64,000 nucleotides of DNA from Bacillus sp. BA3. GTDB lineage: Bacteria > Bacillota > Bacilli > Bacillales > DSM-1321. This document shows positions 1-10,800 of this stretch, in pieces. The stretch is taken from assembly GCA_002835675.1 (NCBI GenBank), contig PIZR01000003.1:310001-374000 (forward strand). Direction: 5' to 3'. Below the pieces are notes generated by a model. It made no database searches. It had not been told where the DNA came from and saw only the letters and a program-made list of their open reading frames with translations. The translations under genes were made by a program, and so were the position numbers. Positions within the stretch are counted from its first letter, which is position 1. Every line of letters starts with the position of its first letter.

Positions 1-2
1 TT

Positions 3-452
3 TCAGATATGTTCTCTGATAAGACACTGCACCAGAGTACAGAGTGGGGCCGGTTATATGTCCTGATCAAGGGAATTGAGATTTTCAAAGATCACCCGAT
101 AATCGGTACAGGGTTAGCAACCTTCGGAGATTCTGCCACACTATCCTTTTCCTCACCAATTTATCGGGAATATCAAATTGGTGAAAGGATGTATACCGAT
201 AATCAATATATCCAGATTCTGGTACAAACTGGTGTGCTGGGCTTTCTTGCGGTTCTTGCATTCATCTTTTTCACCTGCCGTACAATCCTGAAATCGGAAA
301 ATGGCACTTTGGCAGCGTTCACCATCTGCCTGATGTTGGCCGCATTATTAGCAGGACTTTTCTACAATATTCTCGAAGATAAAACGTTTACGCTGATATT
401 TTATAGTTGTTTAGGATTCTGTTTACAGAAGGACATCATATTAAAGGATTGA
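3..452 (+). CDS. O-antigen ligase/Wzy-type polysaccharide polymerase, C-terminal part (partial)
   Basis: The frame is open to the left window edge, so only the last ~150 residues are visible. The text shows the family's typical late extracellular loop (HPIIGTGLATFG, then YTDNQYIQILVQTG) followed by two hydrophobic segments (GFLAVLAFIFF and LMLAALLAGLFYNI). This matches the C-terminus of O-antigen ligase/TuaE-like membrane proteins that polymerise or transfer lipid-linked polysaccharide outside the membrane. It is followed after 4 bases by a flippase and then a glycosyltransferase, which fits a capsule, exopolysaccharide or teichuronic-type cluster. The exact polymer cannot be inferred. Confidence 0.7.
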   Translation, partial: SDMFSDKTLHQSTEWGRLYVLIKGIEIFKDHPIIGTGLATFGDSATLSFSSPIYREYQIGERMYTDNQYIQILVQTGVLGFLAVLAFIFFTCRTILKSENGTLAAFTICLMLAALLAGLFYNILEDKTFTLIFYSCLGFCLQKDIILKD

Positions 453-456
453 AAAT

Positions 457-1983
457 ATGCCTACTCTTTCACATGTCATTAAATCGGTCGGGCTCGTCAC
501 TATTATTGCTGCCATTGGAAAAGTCCTCGGATTCGGGCGGGAATCGATCATAGCCGCCTATTTCGGGGCATCATCGATGGCAGATGTTTTTTTCGTGGCA
601 AGCCTTATACCAACCATTCTTTTTACGGCTATCGGCAGCGGTCTTCAGGCCGGCGTTATCCCCATTTACTTGGAAAAGAAGGCGGATAACCCGTTGAAAG
701 CTGATGAATTCATCAGTGTTTTAGGTTCTTTCTTTATGCTGGTTGCCGGAATCCTGACCATTGCCTGCATGATTTTCATAAAGCCGCTCGTCATGTTGAC
801 GGCCCCGGGTTTCTCTGATTCGGAACTGGTCCTGACGGAGTCACTGACCCGGATCATGCTGCCAAGTTTACTATTTTTCACGCTTTCTTACATGGCGACG
901 GGGGTCCTCAATGCGAATAAGCGTTTTATTCTGCCAGCACTCACTTCAACTGCACAAAACACGGTAATTATCGCAGCCACCGTATTGTTGGCTGCTCCGT
1001 TTGGGATTGAAGGGTTGGCTTGGGGGTTTGTGCTCGGTGCAGCAAGCCAGTTCCTTATCCAATACCCATCATTGAAGCAGTACGGAATCCGGCCCATCGT
1101 CTCTTTCCTGCCTCATAAACGGCAGATCGCACAAACACTGTACACCTTTTATCCAATCATTATCGCCGCTTTGGCGATCCAGTTGAATAGTGTCGTCGAT
1201 CGGATTATTGCGACCTCGCTCGAAACCGGAAGCGTATCGGCCTTGAACTATGCCAATCGCCTGCTTTGGCTGCCATTAAGCATTGTCCTCACGCCGCTGA
1301 TTACCGTATTGTACCCTTCAATCGTCGAGCGCGCGCTTATAGGCTATCAATCTTTCCTTAATTTGACCTTAAAGGGGTTGAAATCGCTGTTATTTTTAGC
1401 GATTCCGTTCATGGTCGTCATGTTAATCAGCGGAAACAGCTTAATCACTCTGGCTTTCCAACGCGGGGCTTTCGATGCTTCAGCAACCGAAATGACTTAT
1501 AGGGCATTCGTCTTTTATTCTGCCTGCCTCCCATTCTTTGCACTGAGGGATTATTTGATGAACGCTTTCTACGCCTTGAAGAAAACGAAAGTGGCGATGT
1601 ATTCCTGCTTGATTGCCGTATTGCTTAACGTCCTGCTCAGCTGGGTCCTATCACGTTATCTCGGCGTCGGCGGAATCGCTTTAGCATCGGGTATTTCCAT
1701 GCTCCTGCAATCTCTCTACCTTTTCGCCTACCTATGGCTGAAGACAGCAAGAGCGGACAAGGCCGCTTTCAGGGATGTTTTTCAGGAAAGCAGCAAGCTT
1801 ACCATCATCGGAACCGTCATTTACGGAATGGCTCTCTGGGTCCACCCGCTTACCCTAAAGTTGCCCATCATCATGGAATTAGTGATCATCTCGCTGCTAG
1901 TATTCGGACTATATCTCGCATTATCCATTCTTTTTAAAGTAAGCAGCCTGCAAGCTCTGAAAAGAATCAGATCATCAAATTAA
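457..1983 (+). CDS. MurJ/MviN-type lipid-linked oligosaccharide flippase
   Basis: 508 residues, almost entirely hydrophobic, with the MurJ/MviN signature N-terminus (GKVLGFGRESIIAAYFG followed by ADVFFVASLIP). The family usually has about 14 membrane helices and flips undecaprenyl-linked sugars, including lipid II, across the membrane. The start is supported by an AAGGA-type ribosome site that overlaps the end of the previous gene, so the two are co-translated. Sitting between a ligase/polymerase-like gene and a GT4 glycosyltransferase, it more probably exports a polysaccharide repeat unit than lipid II. That is inference; the family annotation is firm. Confidence 0.8.
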   Translation: MPTLSHVIKSVGLVTIIAAIGKVLGFGRESIIAAYFGASSMADVFFVASLIPTILFTAIGSGLQAGVIPIYLEKKADNPLKADEFISVLGSFFMLVAGILTIACMIFIKPLVMLTAPGFSDSELVLTESLTRIMLPSLLFFTLSYMATGVLNANKRFILPALTSTAQNTVIIAATVLLAAPFGIEGLAWGFVLGAASQFLIQYPSLKQYGIRPIVSFLPHKRQIAQTLYTFYPIIIAALAIQLNSVVDRIIATSLETGSVSALNYANRLLWLPLSIVLTPLITVLYPSIVERALIGYQSFLNLTLKGLKSLLFLAIPFMVVMLISGNSLITLAFQRGAFDASATEMTYRAFVFYSACLPFFALRDYLMNAFYALKKTKVAMYSCLIAVLLNVLLSWVLSRYLGVGGIALASGISMLLQSLYLFAYLWLKTARADKAAFRDVFQESSKLTIIGTVIYGMALWVHPLTLKLPIIMELVIISLLVFGLYLALSILFKVSSLQALKRIRSSN

Positions 1984-2007
1984 TGCATTAGAAGAAGGAG
2001 TGCCACT

Positions 2008-3174
2008 ATGGACATTTTAATCACAACGATTTTCAACTACCCTCATGAAGGAGGGCTATCGAGTCATATCACTACGTTAAAAAAGGGGTTAATTTCACGG
2101 GGCCATAATGTGGACATTTTATCTTTCTCTCAATTACACCCTTTCAAGAGGAAAATGCTCGCCCAGGCCCCAGGATTTTTATTAAATAAAGTAAAACAGG
2201 GTAGCGGCCAGCTTTTCAATGACCGGCAACGCCAAAAATTGTTGGCTTCATCTATTAAAGCCTTGAAAAAGAACTATGATGTCATTAATGCTCAAGACAT
2301 TTTCGCAACGCTTGCCTCCATCGAATCCGGGATACCGACGGTGCAAACCGTCCATGGGTATTATTCATTCGAGGCAGTCAGCAGGGGCGCCCTTCTTCCG
2401 GATAGTGAAGAAGATTTGATCATTCGCGAACTAGAAAGGAAAGCTTATCAGTCCGCTGCAAAAGTAGTGACGGTCGATCAAAGGATCAAAGACTATATCA
2501 ATCATTTGGCACATATAGAAGCGGATACGATCAAGAACTTCATTGACGTGTCTGCTTTCAAACCCGAAAGCGCAAAGCGGGAGCAAACTCGCCGGGACTT
2601 TCAAATACCGCTACATAAAAAGATGCTTTTCGTTCCGAGAAGAATGACTGAAAAGAACGGTGTCATATACCCGCTTCTTTCTCTGCCGGAGGTGCTGGAA
2701 AACCATCCTGAAACAGTATTGGTCTATGCAGGGACGGGTGAACAGCGAAGCCGGCTCGAGGAAACCGCAGCCAGGCTCAAAATATCAGATTCCGTACTTT
2801 TTCTCGGTTCAGTGCCGTTCGAGAAAATGCATAACCTCTATGAAGCATCGGACATCGTACTCATCCCAAGCGTTCATTCCCACGGGGTGGAAGAAGCGAC
2901 TTCCATTTCTGCCTTAGAAGCGATGAGTTGCCGCTCACCCGTCATCGCAAGTGCAATCGGAGGTTTAAAGGAGATTCTCATTGATGGAGAAGATGGTCTG
3001 TTAGTAGCGGAAAAAAATGAAGACGCACTTGCACAAGCCATCTCCAACCTGCTTAATGATCCTGAATATGCAGCAAATTTAGCTGCGAAAGCAAGATATA
3101 AAATGGAAAGCGAATACTCCCACCTTTCAGCTGCCGAGCGGTTTGAGAAAGCTTATGAAAAAGTGCTTAACTAA
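2008..3174 (+). CDS. Glycosyltransferase family 4
   Basis: 388 residues with the GT-B fold pattern of GT4 enzymes. The N-terminal domain has FNYPHEGGLSSHI near residue 10 (acceptor side, glycine-rich). The C-terminal domain has VPRRMTEKNG near 210 and the EX7E-type donor site EEATSISALEAMS near 300, followed by PVIASAIGGLKEI. It is expected to transfer a sugar from a nucleotide or lipid-linked donor in the cytoplasm. A strong AGAAGGAG site lies 7 bases before ATG. It is the last gene of the plus-strand polysaccharide cluster and is closed by a terminator directly after the stop. Donor and acceptor are unknown. Confidence 0.82.
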   Translation: MDILITTIFNYPHEGGLSSHITTLKKGLISRGHNVDILSFSQLHPFKRKMLAQAPGFLLNKVKQGSGQLFNDRQRQKLLASSIKALKKNYDVINAQDIFATLASIESGIPTVQTVHGYYSFEAVSRGALLPDSEEDLIIRELERKAYQSAAKVVTVDQRIKDYINHLAHIEADTIKNFIDVSAFKPESAKREQTRRDFQIPLHKKMLFVPRRMTEKNGVIYPLLSLPEVLENHPETVLVYAGTGEQRSRLEETAARLKISDSVLFLGSVPFEKMHNLYEASDIVLIPSVHSHGVEEATSISALEAMSCRSPVIASAIGGLKEILIDGEDGLLVAEKNEDALAQAISNLLNDPEYAANLAAKARYKMESEYSHLSAAERFEKAYEKVLN

Positions 3175-3206
3175 AAAAAGCAGACCCGTAGCCCGGGTCT
3201 GCTTTT
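3174..3206. terminator. Bidirectional rho-independent terminator
   Basis: A hairpin with arms AAAAGCAGACCCG and CGGGTCTGCTTTT, an A-run on the left and a T-run on the right. It separates the convergent GT4 gene (plus) and the tagH-like gene (minus) and can serve both. Confidence 0.88.
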
Positions 3207-3211
3207 CACTT

Positions 3212-4009
3212 TCATACCAGTGCTGAACTGCGCCTTTTCATTTGTTCTTCACGGTATTTTTTCTGTTCTTGTTTAGACATGGCGTTATATTCTTTTAAGA
3301 ATGCTTCATATTGCGGCATTACTTCGTTCATGGCACCATATGCCTTTAACTCTCCATATTCAAGCCATAAAGCCTTTTGGCAAAATTTCTTCATCTGACC
3401 GATTGAATGGCTGACAAAGAACATCGTTTTTCCTTTTGCCTTAAATTCGTTCATTTTCTCTAAACACTTCTCAGCAAAGTTTTTATCCCCGACTGATAAG
3501 GCTTCATCAATAATCAGGATATCTGGATCGATATGCACGGAAATGGAAAAACCAAGCCTGGACTTCATGCCGCTTGAGTAGGATTTCACCGGTTGGTCAA
3601 TGAACTTACCAAGTTCCGAAAACTCAATGATCTCAGGCTCAAGTTCTTTGATCCGATTTTTATCGAATCCGAGCATCAGCATTTTCAGTTCGATGTTTTC
3701 TCTGCCCGTCAACTGATTATTCAGGCCCGATGCAACGGCAATCAAAGCCGTTTTCCCGTTAGTTTGGACATTTCCGTCCGTGGGTGGGATGATGCCTGCG
3801 ATAATATTGGACAATGTGGACTTACCTGACCCGTTGACCCCGACAAATCCTATTACATCGCCCTTTTCCGCTTCAAAACTTACATTCCTCAGAGCAAAGT
3901 ACTCTTCCCCATAGCTTTTGGGCAAAAGAAGATCCAATAATTTTTCCGAGTTTTTATTATATAATTTATATTTTTTCGTTATATCTTTGACAATTACCGA
4001 TTTTTCCAA
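3212..4009 (-). CDS. tagH: Teichoic acid export ABC transporter ATP-binding protein, TagH/TarH-like
   Basis: 265 residues. Walker A is GVNGSGKST (about 57-65), the ABC signature is SYSSGMKSR (about 140), Walker B is ILIIDEALSVGD (about 165), and the switch His is in FVSHS. This is the ATPase of the two-component exporter that moves finished wall teichoic acid across the membrane. It follows the TagG-type permease by 17 bases in the same operon. B. subtilis TagH carries a long extra C-terminal part (527 residues in total); this one has only a short charged tail, like the compact S. aureus TarH. Function is confidently assigned from domain and context. Confidence 0.9.
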   Translation of the reverse strand: MEKSVIVKDITKKYKLYNKNSEKLLDLLLPKSYGEEYFALRNVSFEAEKGDVIGFVGVNGSGKSTLSNIIAGIIPPTDGNVQTNGKTALIAVASGLNNQLTGRENIELKMLMLGFDKNRIKELEPEIIEFSELGKFIDQPVKSYSSGMKSRLGFSISVHIDPDILIIDEALSVGDKNFAEKCLEKMNEFKAKGKTMFFVSHSIGQMKKFCQKALWLEYGELKAYGAMNEVMPQYEAFLKEYNAMSKQEQKKYREEQMKRRSSALV

Positions 4010-4026
4010 TTTTTCTCACTTCCAGT

Positions 4027-4824
4027 TTACTTAAAGTCAACAAAGCGATCTCTAAACCTGACATGCAGCGAGGAACCTATCAAAAATAAGATGATAACGA
4101 CTGCCCAGAAATAAAGGGTATATTCCCAATGCGCTATTAGATACCATGATTCCCCCAACAATGAAGCCCGATACCCTTCCACAATATAATATAGCGGATT
4201 CAGCTTCATGATGTTTAGTATGATAGGGTGCTCCTTAGCATCCAATACCCAAAGGATTGGTGTTAAATAAAACAAGACTTTCATTAAGGACACGATTATA
4301 TTATGAACGTCACGAATAATGGTTGATAATGTTGAAGAGATTAACCCAATTGAAAATAATAGCAAGACCGTCGCGGCAACATAATACGGCAGTTGTATGA
4401 TATAAACTGTTGGAAGGTATCCAGTAAAACCTAATAGGATGATGATGACTCCCAGCAGCATGAGATGCTGATACAACTTGGCAAAGATGACGTACGATGG
4501 AATTACACTCATCGGAAAGCTCATCTTGGATACCATATTCAGTCGGGAATAGACGGATTTGGACGTTTGGGTTATCGAAGGATTCACAAAGAACCAGACA
4601 ACGATCCCTGCCATCAGCCATGGAAGGAAATTTTCCCCGCGATTTAAGATTATAAATCCGAATACAAACCAATAAATCGCAATCTGTATCATTGGATTGA
4701 TGATTTCCCATAAGACTCCCAGGTAGTTATTGCTGTTGGCACTTTTCATCTCATAAACAGATAAACGCCTTACCAAATAAAAATTATTGATTTGTTCTTT
4801 TAAAACGGTCAAAGCTGAACTCAT
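4027..4824 (-). CDS. tagG: Teichoic acid export ABC transporter permease, TagG/TarG-like
   Basis: 265 residues with the ABC-2 membrane pattern: SNNYLGVLWEIINPMIQIAIYW early, then about six hydrophobic helices and the late loop KLNPLYYIVEGYRASLLGE typical of O-antigen/teichoic acid exporters. With the TagH-like ATPase directly downstream it forms the complex that flips undecaprenyl-linked teichoic acid. It starts 3 bases after the stop of the CDP-glycerol transferase gene, so the three genes form one tight transcription unit. Confidence 0.9.
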   Translation of the reverse strand: MSSALTVLKEQINNFYLVRRLSVYEMKSANSNNYLGVLWEIINPMIQIAIYWFVFGFIILNRGENFLPWLMAGIVVWFFVNPSITQTSKSVYSRLNMVSKMSFPMSVIPSYVIFAKLYQHLMLLGVIIILLGFTGYLPTVYIIQLPYYVAATVLLLFSIGLISSTLSTIIRDVHNIIVSLMKVLFYLTPILWVLDAKEHPIILNIMKLNPLYYIVEGYRASLLGESWYLIAHWEYTLYFWAVVIILFLIGSSLHVRFRDRFVDFK

Positions 4825-4827
4825 AAA

Positions 4828-6060
4828 TTACACAGACCTTCCTAAAAACACTTTTTCTACGACACGGCGTGAAGCCTGGCCATCCTCGAGTGCACAAAAC
4901 CGCTCGTGAAAATGATTGATATCATTGGTATTTTCATATTTCATCGTCTTGATACTATCAATGACCGCATCAGATGTTTTGACTAACAAACCAGGTGCAC
5001 TCTTTTCGAAATCAAAGTAAAAACCGCGAAGCTTGTCCCTGTAATTTTCAATATCATATACATAGAAAAGCATCGGACGCTGTAAATTTGCGTAATCAAA
5101 GAATACGGAGGAATAATCAGTTATTAATAAATCCGAAATAAGATACAAATGACTAATATCTTCGTAACTGGATAAATCATAAGCAAATCCTTGATACGCC
5201 GATAAATCCAAGTTCTCGGAAACCAAGTAATGAAGACGGAGCAAAATGACATACTCCTCCCCCAATTCCTGTTTCATTCGATTCAGATCGAGTTTTATTT
5301 CAAACTTATATTTTCCCTTGCTATAAAACTCATCGTCCCTCCAAGTTGGTGCATATAAAACGATCCTTTTCTCTATTGGTATACCCAACTTCTGTTTCAA
5401 TGAGTCGATTGTATCACGATTATTCCCATTGTAAAGTATATCATTGCGAGGATAACCGGTTTCCAGAATTTTAGCAGTATCGACATTGAAGGCACGTGCA
5501 AAAATTTCACTTGAATAAGCGTTCGGTGAAATTAAATAATCCCATTTACTTGATTCGGCATGGAAATTTTCTTTATATTTATCAGTCGTTGTTCCAGGCA
5601 TATGAACCTCATTCATATCCGCCGCAAGTTTCTTTAATGGAGTACCATGCCACGTTTGCAGATAGATCGTGTGCTTCGGCTTCGGAATCCAAAGCGGGAG
5701 CCTGCTGTTCGTTACCCAATACTGGGCTCTTGTCATTTTGAGCAACCAACTAAATGAAAAGCGATTGAGATATGGGATGCCTGCCTCTTCGAAATGAGCT
5801 GTATATCTTTTATCTACGCTCCAATACATTTTATATTCAGGATGGTTACTCTGCAAGTATTCATAAATCGCCCGGGGATTGCAGCTATACTGCTTGCCCA
5901 AAAAGCTCTCAAAAATAACCAGCTTCCGGTCCACTGGCAATACTGTCCCCACCAATGCAAAGGCCATTTTATATCCTCTTAAAATAATTGCTTTAGCCTT
6001 ATTTTTAACTAGCGATAGAAAGGAAGGTCTCTTTGAGGTTTGTATTTTTTCATTTGACAT
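4828..6060 (-). CDS. CDP-glycerol:poly(glycerophosphate) glycerophosphotransferase (TagB/TagF family)
   Basis: 410 residues. Family landmarks are VDRKLVIFESFLGKQY near 44, the catalytic-type His in LQTWHGTPLKKLA near 145, LISPNAYSSEIFARAF near 185, YAPTWRDDEFY near 240 and the CDP-binding ITDYSSVFFDYA near 320. These enzymes add glycerol phosphate units from CDP-glycerol to the teichoic acid chain at the inner membrane face. The sequence resembles the second catalytic half of the 1109-residue protein further up the same strand. It heads the tagB/F-tagG-tagH operon and has an AGGGAG ribosome site. Whether it primes or polymerises cannot be told from sequence. Confidence 0.88.
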   Translation of the reverse strand: MSNEKIQTSKRPSFLSLVKNKAKAIILRGYKMAFALVGTVLPVDRKLVIFESFLGKQYSCNPRAIYEYLQSNHPEYKMYWSVDKRYTAHFEEAGIPYLNRFSFSWLLKMTRAQYWVTNSRLPLWIPKPKHTIYLQTWHGTPLKKLAADMNEVHMPGTTTDKYKENFHAESSKWDYLISPNAYSSEIFARAFNVDTAKILETGYPRNDILYNGNNRDTIDSLKQKLGIPIEKRIVLYAPTWRDDEFYSKGKYKFEIKLDLNRMKQELGEEYVILLRLHYLVSENLDLSAYQGFAYDLSSYEDISHLYLISDLLITDYSSVFFDYANLQRPMLFYVYDIENYRDKLRGFYFDFEKSAPGLLVKTSDAVIDSIKTMKYENTNDINHFHERFCALEDGQASRRVVEKVFLGRSV

Positions 6061-6117
6061 ATCCGATCTCCCTTTTTATTGATTAATGATAAGTGAACCA
6101 TGTTAATAAATCGAATT

Positions 6118-6156
6118 AAAAATAAGCTCGCCCAATAGAAGGGAGAGCTTATTTTT
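6118..6156 (-). terminator. Terminator after the GT2 gene
   Basis: Arms AAAAATAAGCTC and GAGCTTATTTTT with T-runs on both sides, 17 bases beyond the GT2 stop on the minus strand. It splits the minus-strand teichoic acid genes into two transcription units: double TagF plus GT2, then TagB/F plus exporter. Confidence 0.8.
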
Positions 6157-6172
6157 GGTGTGCTTCTAACAG

Positions 6173-7711
6173 CTACTCCAAAGACTTTATTGCCAGTCCC
6201 AAATTATTTGCCACTGTTGTATAAAACTCCACATTTTTCTTATTATACGTCATCTTATTTTTCAGGATCCTTTTAATATTCACCAATTGATAATCATTGT
6301 AGCGAATGAACAACGTAAATAAGGACTTTTCCATTTTATCAATTTCATCCAATGAAACAGTGAAATGGCCTCTATTACCTTCTATTTGAACTCCGCAATT
6401 GATTTCATTGTCGATTCTTGTCCTATCACGTATCAATACAGAATCTATGTTGTTTATATCATCACCATAAATCTCAAAACTTTGGTGGTAGACATTATCC
6501 ATAATATAAGAATCCAGTGCACGGGCAAGCATCGGTATCCTGACAAAGCGATATTCACCTTCCAGAAATGGAAGTTCGTAATAAGGTAAACCATCTTTTA
6601 TATGATATTTTTTATTGGAATCTCGCTTTAACCATTCAAACAACTTTATGAAATCATTAACACGATCCTCCATGAATAATTCAAGTGCCAATTTATAAAT
6701 AGGTACTTTAAATTCATTCTTGAAGTCATATGACAAGTTTTTCGCTGTTTCGACAGCTTCCTTTAATATTTCTATAAAATCTTCTTTATTCTTGGCTTTC
6801 ACAAAGGTTTGACTGTCGAACGTTTTTACAATATCGTACTCATAAATCCGGTTAAGAGCCACCTTTTTCAATTCAATGGCAATATCCTTGGATTGAATAT
6901 ACTTTATTATTTCAATATCCGCTTTCCTTTTGTCCAACACATTCGTGACACGTGTTAAAGAAGAGGGGTTTTCAGCCGTTCTATTGACATAATAAATAGG
7001 TTTTTTAGTAGTTGATACTGCTCTAACTTTAAAGAAAACATCAGTAAAGAACCATTTATCCTCACCGAATTTCATATTCGGAAAACCAATTTCATTTTCT
7101 TTAACCATAGGCAGATTCATCATCCTTGCCGTTGGACCCATATGATAAAAAAAGTGCGGAACATCCAGAGGGGTGATGCTTCTTCTTTCTTTAATGGAAG
7201 CAAACTCACCGATGACGCTCTCTGACCCGGATTCGACTTTTACCGTTTTGCCCACCACATAATCATCACCGGTTTCCTCCAGGATGTTATAGAGGCTTTC
7301 CAATCCATCATGTGCAAGCCAGTCATCCGCGTCTAAAAAAGTTATATATTTGGATGTTCCCAATTCTATTCCAATGTTTCTCGGAGTCCCGGGTGACCCA
7401 TTATTTTCTTGAAGGGTAACTGAACAGATATTCTTATATTTGGCTGCATACTCTTGAATGATTTTATTGGTGCCATCTGTCGAACAATCATCAATAATGA
7501 TGTATTCAATCTGATCAATACCGATGGTTTGATTGATTACTGATTCAATCGTTTTTCTGATGAATTTTTCAGCATTATATGCAGCAGTGACTACCGTGAC
7601 TTTTTTTTCTTTTCCTAAAAATTTATTTCTTAAGCTTACAGGACTATTTTTCAATTGAATATTACCGCTCTTTAAAAGTTCCCTCGCTTTTTGACGTACC
7701 AAGAAATTCAT
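6173..7711 (-). CDS. Glycosyltransferase family 2, probably teichoic-acid decorating (TarS-like)
   Basis: 512 residues from the chosen ATG, which has an AAAGGAGAG site 9-10 bases upstream; a longer frame begins 22 codons earlier without such a site. The GT-A domain is at about 35-240: VTVVTAAYNAEKFI, IIDDCSTDGT, NNGSPGTPRNIGI and the metal-binding FLDADDWL. The remaining half is a long C-terminal region without a motif I can name. The layout (GT2 domain plus long tail, FLDADDWL) is like S. aureus TarS/TarP, which glycosylate wall teichoic acid, and the gene sits in a teichoic acid cluster. The sugar and linkage are unknown. Confidence 0.78.
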   Translation of the reverse strand: MNFLVRQKARELLKSGNIQLKNSPVSLRNKFLGKEKKVTVVTAAYNAEKFIRKTIESVINQTIGIDQIEYIIIDDCSTDGTNKIIQEYAAKYKNICSVTLQENNGSPGTPRNIGIELGTSKYITFLDADDWLAHDGLESLYNILEETGDDYVVGKTVKVESGSESVIGEFASIKERRSITPLDVPHFFYHMGPTARMMNLPMVKENEIGFPNMKFGEDKWFFTDVFFKVRAVSTTKKPIYYVNRTAENPSSLTRVTNVLDKRKADIEIIKYIQSKDIAIELKKVALNRIYEYDIVKTFDSQTFVKAKNKEDFIEILKEAVETAKNLSYDFKNEFKVPIYKLALELFMEDRVNDFIKLFEWLKRDSNKKYHIKDGLPYYELPFLEGEYRFVRIPMLARALDSYIMDNVYHQSFEIYGDDINNIDSVLIRDRTRIDNEINCGVQIEGNRGHFTVSLDEIDKMEKSLFTLFIRYNDYQLVNIKRILKNKMTYNKKNVEFYTTVANNLGLAIKSLE

Positions 7712-7813
7712 ACGATTCCTCTCTCCTTTTATGTCTAGAGGTAACATAGACGTTTCGACTTGGGCAGCCAAATTCACCAGTTACTTAAGCAACAATACCC
7801 TTTATTTTAGGAA

Positions 7814-10800
7814 TCAATCATTAAAAAATTTATCCACGATTCTCCGGGTAGCTTTACCGTCCTCTATTCCACAATACTTCTCTCTAAATAAACCATATCT
7901 TTCTTTATATTGCATGTTTATATCATCGATATTGGTAATAGTTTCGATAATCTCCTCAGTTGTACTTAAAAATGGACCTGGTGCTTCCTTTTCAAAATCC
8001 ATATAGAATCCACGGATGTTATCTCGGTAATCTTCCAAATCATAAGTGTAGTACAAAATCGGCCGAGCAGTATTAGCAAAATCGAACATTACTGAAGAAT
8101 AATCCGTGATCAATATATCAGAAATCAGGTAAAGTTCCTGAATATCTGAATAATTGGATACATTTATCACGAAATCCTCAAATTCACTCGGGATGCTTAG
8201 ATTATTACTTATAACAACATGCATCCTTAACAACAGGATATATTCATCCCCTAATTCTTCCTTCATTCTTTCCAAATCAAATTTCAGTTCGAAAATGAAT
8301 TTATTGTTTTTGGAAGTTTGATTATCCCGGAATGTAGGAGCATATAAGATGACTTTTTTTCCTTTTGGTATCTTCAGTTTTTCCATCACTGACTTGGAAA
8401 TCATTGAAGCATCTTCCCTGTAAAACAAATCATTTCTTGGATATCCCGTTTCTAAAATTTCCCCTTCATACTTGAAGGCGCTTCTGAATGCATTGGATGC
8501 GTATGGACTTGGTGATATTAAATAATCCCAAGTTCTCGTTGCACCATGCACTCGATCTAAGTACCCATCGTCTCTTCCCTGAATATTATCTATATCAAAT
8601 AGCATTTTTTTCAAAGGGGTACCATGCCAAGTCTGGATATATGTCGTTTCCTTCCTTTTGCTTAAATAGGTAGGGAAGTTTTGATTATTTATCCAATAAC
8701 CTGCTTTGGCTAAATAATAATAGTATTCCGGACTTAAGCGTTTAATCAGCTTTGTGTTCTTACCTTTTATTGGTAAATTACCATTATACACCCAAACTTT
8801 TTTATATTTATTATCCCTTTTGACCAGTTCTTCATAAATATACTTCGGGCTATCGGCGAATTGCTTCCCTATCCCACTTTCAAAAAGAATAAGGTTCCGG
8901 TCAACCGGGATAACCTTGGACATGATTTTATAAACCTTTTTCATGACAGGGAAATACTTATCACTTTTCCTGAACCGATTCATAATGAGTTTCGATATCG
9001 GATGGTTATATAATTTAATTATTGAATTTTGATCTTTTTCTGCATTTTGAATCACTTCGAATATCCTTGAATTAGAATGGACATCGCGATATTTAATAAA
9101 ACGATTGGCCTTATCCATATACTTTTTCTTCATGACAAAATCAGTGTTGGCATATTCGGCTAATACACCTAACAATTCATCCAATTCATCAACGATTTCA
9201 CCCGGAAGATCGTTATCCAAATCCAAATGTGACGGTCTTTTCCCTATGAAACGGTCTCTATCAAATTGATAGTAAATTACCGGTTTATGCAGAAAACTAA
9301 AATCAAACGCTACACTTGAATAGTCCGTGATCATAATGGCGCTTTCCTTAATTAATCTTTGGACATCCACTTCACCCTGACTGATCACCCTGACAGGGGC
9401 ATCCTTGAAATAAGACGTGAACTTCTGCATATTAGGGTGAAGGCAAAAAATGATTTCGAATCCATTGTTTTTAGATAACTCATGTAAAACCGGGTGATTC
9501 ACTAATTTCTGATACCGTTCAAAATACTCGCTTTCCAAAAAGATTTCATCGGATGTAATCCAATCTCTCCATGTTGGAATGATCAATAATTGCCGCTTAG
9601 TTAAAACATCATCCTTGAACAGCGAGTCGAACCTCGAAAGTCCCGTCGTGAATACTTCTTTTTCGTTGTATCCAAAATCTGTTACAATCATATCCTTTTC
9701 GAAATCTGAACTTACCAGAAAAACATCTGTACTAAAGCCTGAGACTGCATTTTTCCCGTAGTTTGCCACCATATTCTTCGTGCCCATAACACCATGTTGA
9801 AGAAATACCTTAACTCCCTTAACACGATTTTTAAATTCAGAAGTTCTTAAAGGATATAAATAATCCGGATGATGTGATGAAATGATACGGGTCGATTCCA
9901 TAGTCTTTTTAATATGATCCTTTGATTTGAAATAAAGTATATTTCCAAAGGGCTCGACGTTCTTGGCTTCCACTGAATTTTCTTCTATTACATAATACAC
10001 TTCTTTTTCTGGGTGATTTTCCCTCATATATTTAAAAAAGTGATATCCGGTATCCTGGGCTTTATACGTTCTTTCTCCAATTAGCCAGACATCCTTTTTC
10101 TTTTTAAATAAGGCCAAAAACCGCCTCCACCCCATCATCCTTTTTAAATATCGATAACTTTCCGTAGAGAAGTTAAACACTTCCAATGATAAATTGGATG
10201 CTTTAAAGGTATAGTATGGATTGACGATAGCAACTCCATTATTCGAGCTGACATCGGTCTCTTTAGTAAATAATTTAGTTCTGGTGGTTGGTCTTCCGAC
10301 GCGTACCATTTTCGGCTCTTCCTGATCATGCAAATGTAATTTCATGTAAATGTCATATACATCATCTTCCAAATCCGCACTGACTAATTGTTCTAAATCC
10401 ACTCTTAAATCATATATATAACGATTCAGTCCATATTTCTTAATATTCATTTCCTTATTATGAATAAAAGAGATATTTGCCTGATATTCTTTGTCACTTT
10501 GTCTTCCTTTTACAAGGCCCTCACCTTTTATGATCCTTGAATGCTTGGTGAAAATTTGACCATTAATTTGCATGGCCTTCGATTTGCTTTTGATTTTTTC
10601 AATTTGAGACTTAATCGAAATTTTAGGGGTTTTATTGAAGTAAAGAGATAAATTCCCTTTATTTGTTATAGAGAATATACTTTGTTTATCTTCATAGTTA
10701 TAAATACTCAAATTGTTCATGTGCGTTTCCTGGAAACGCCCTAGACGAATTGGATATTCGATATTAACCTGTTCGTTCTCTTCTACATATTCAGCTTTAT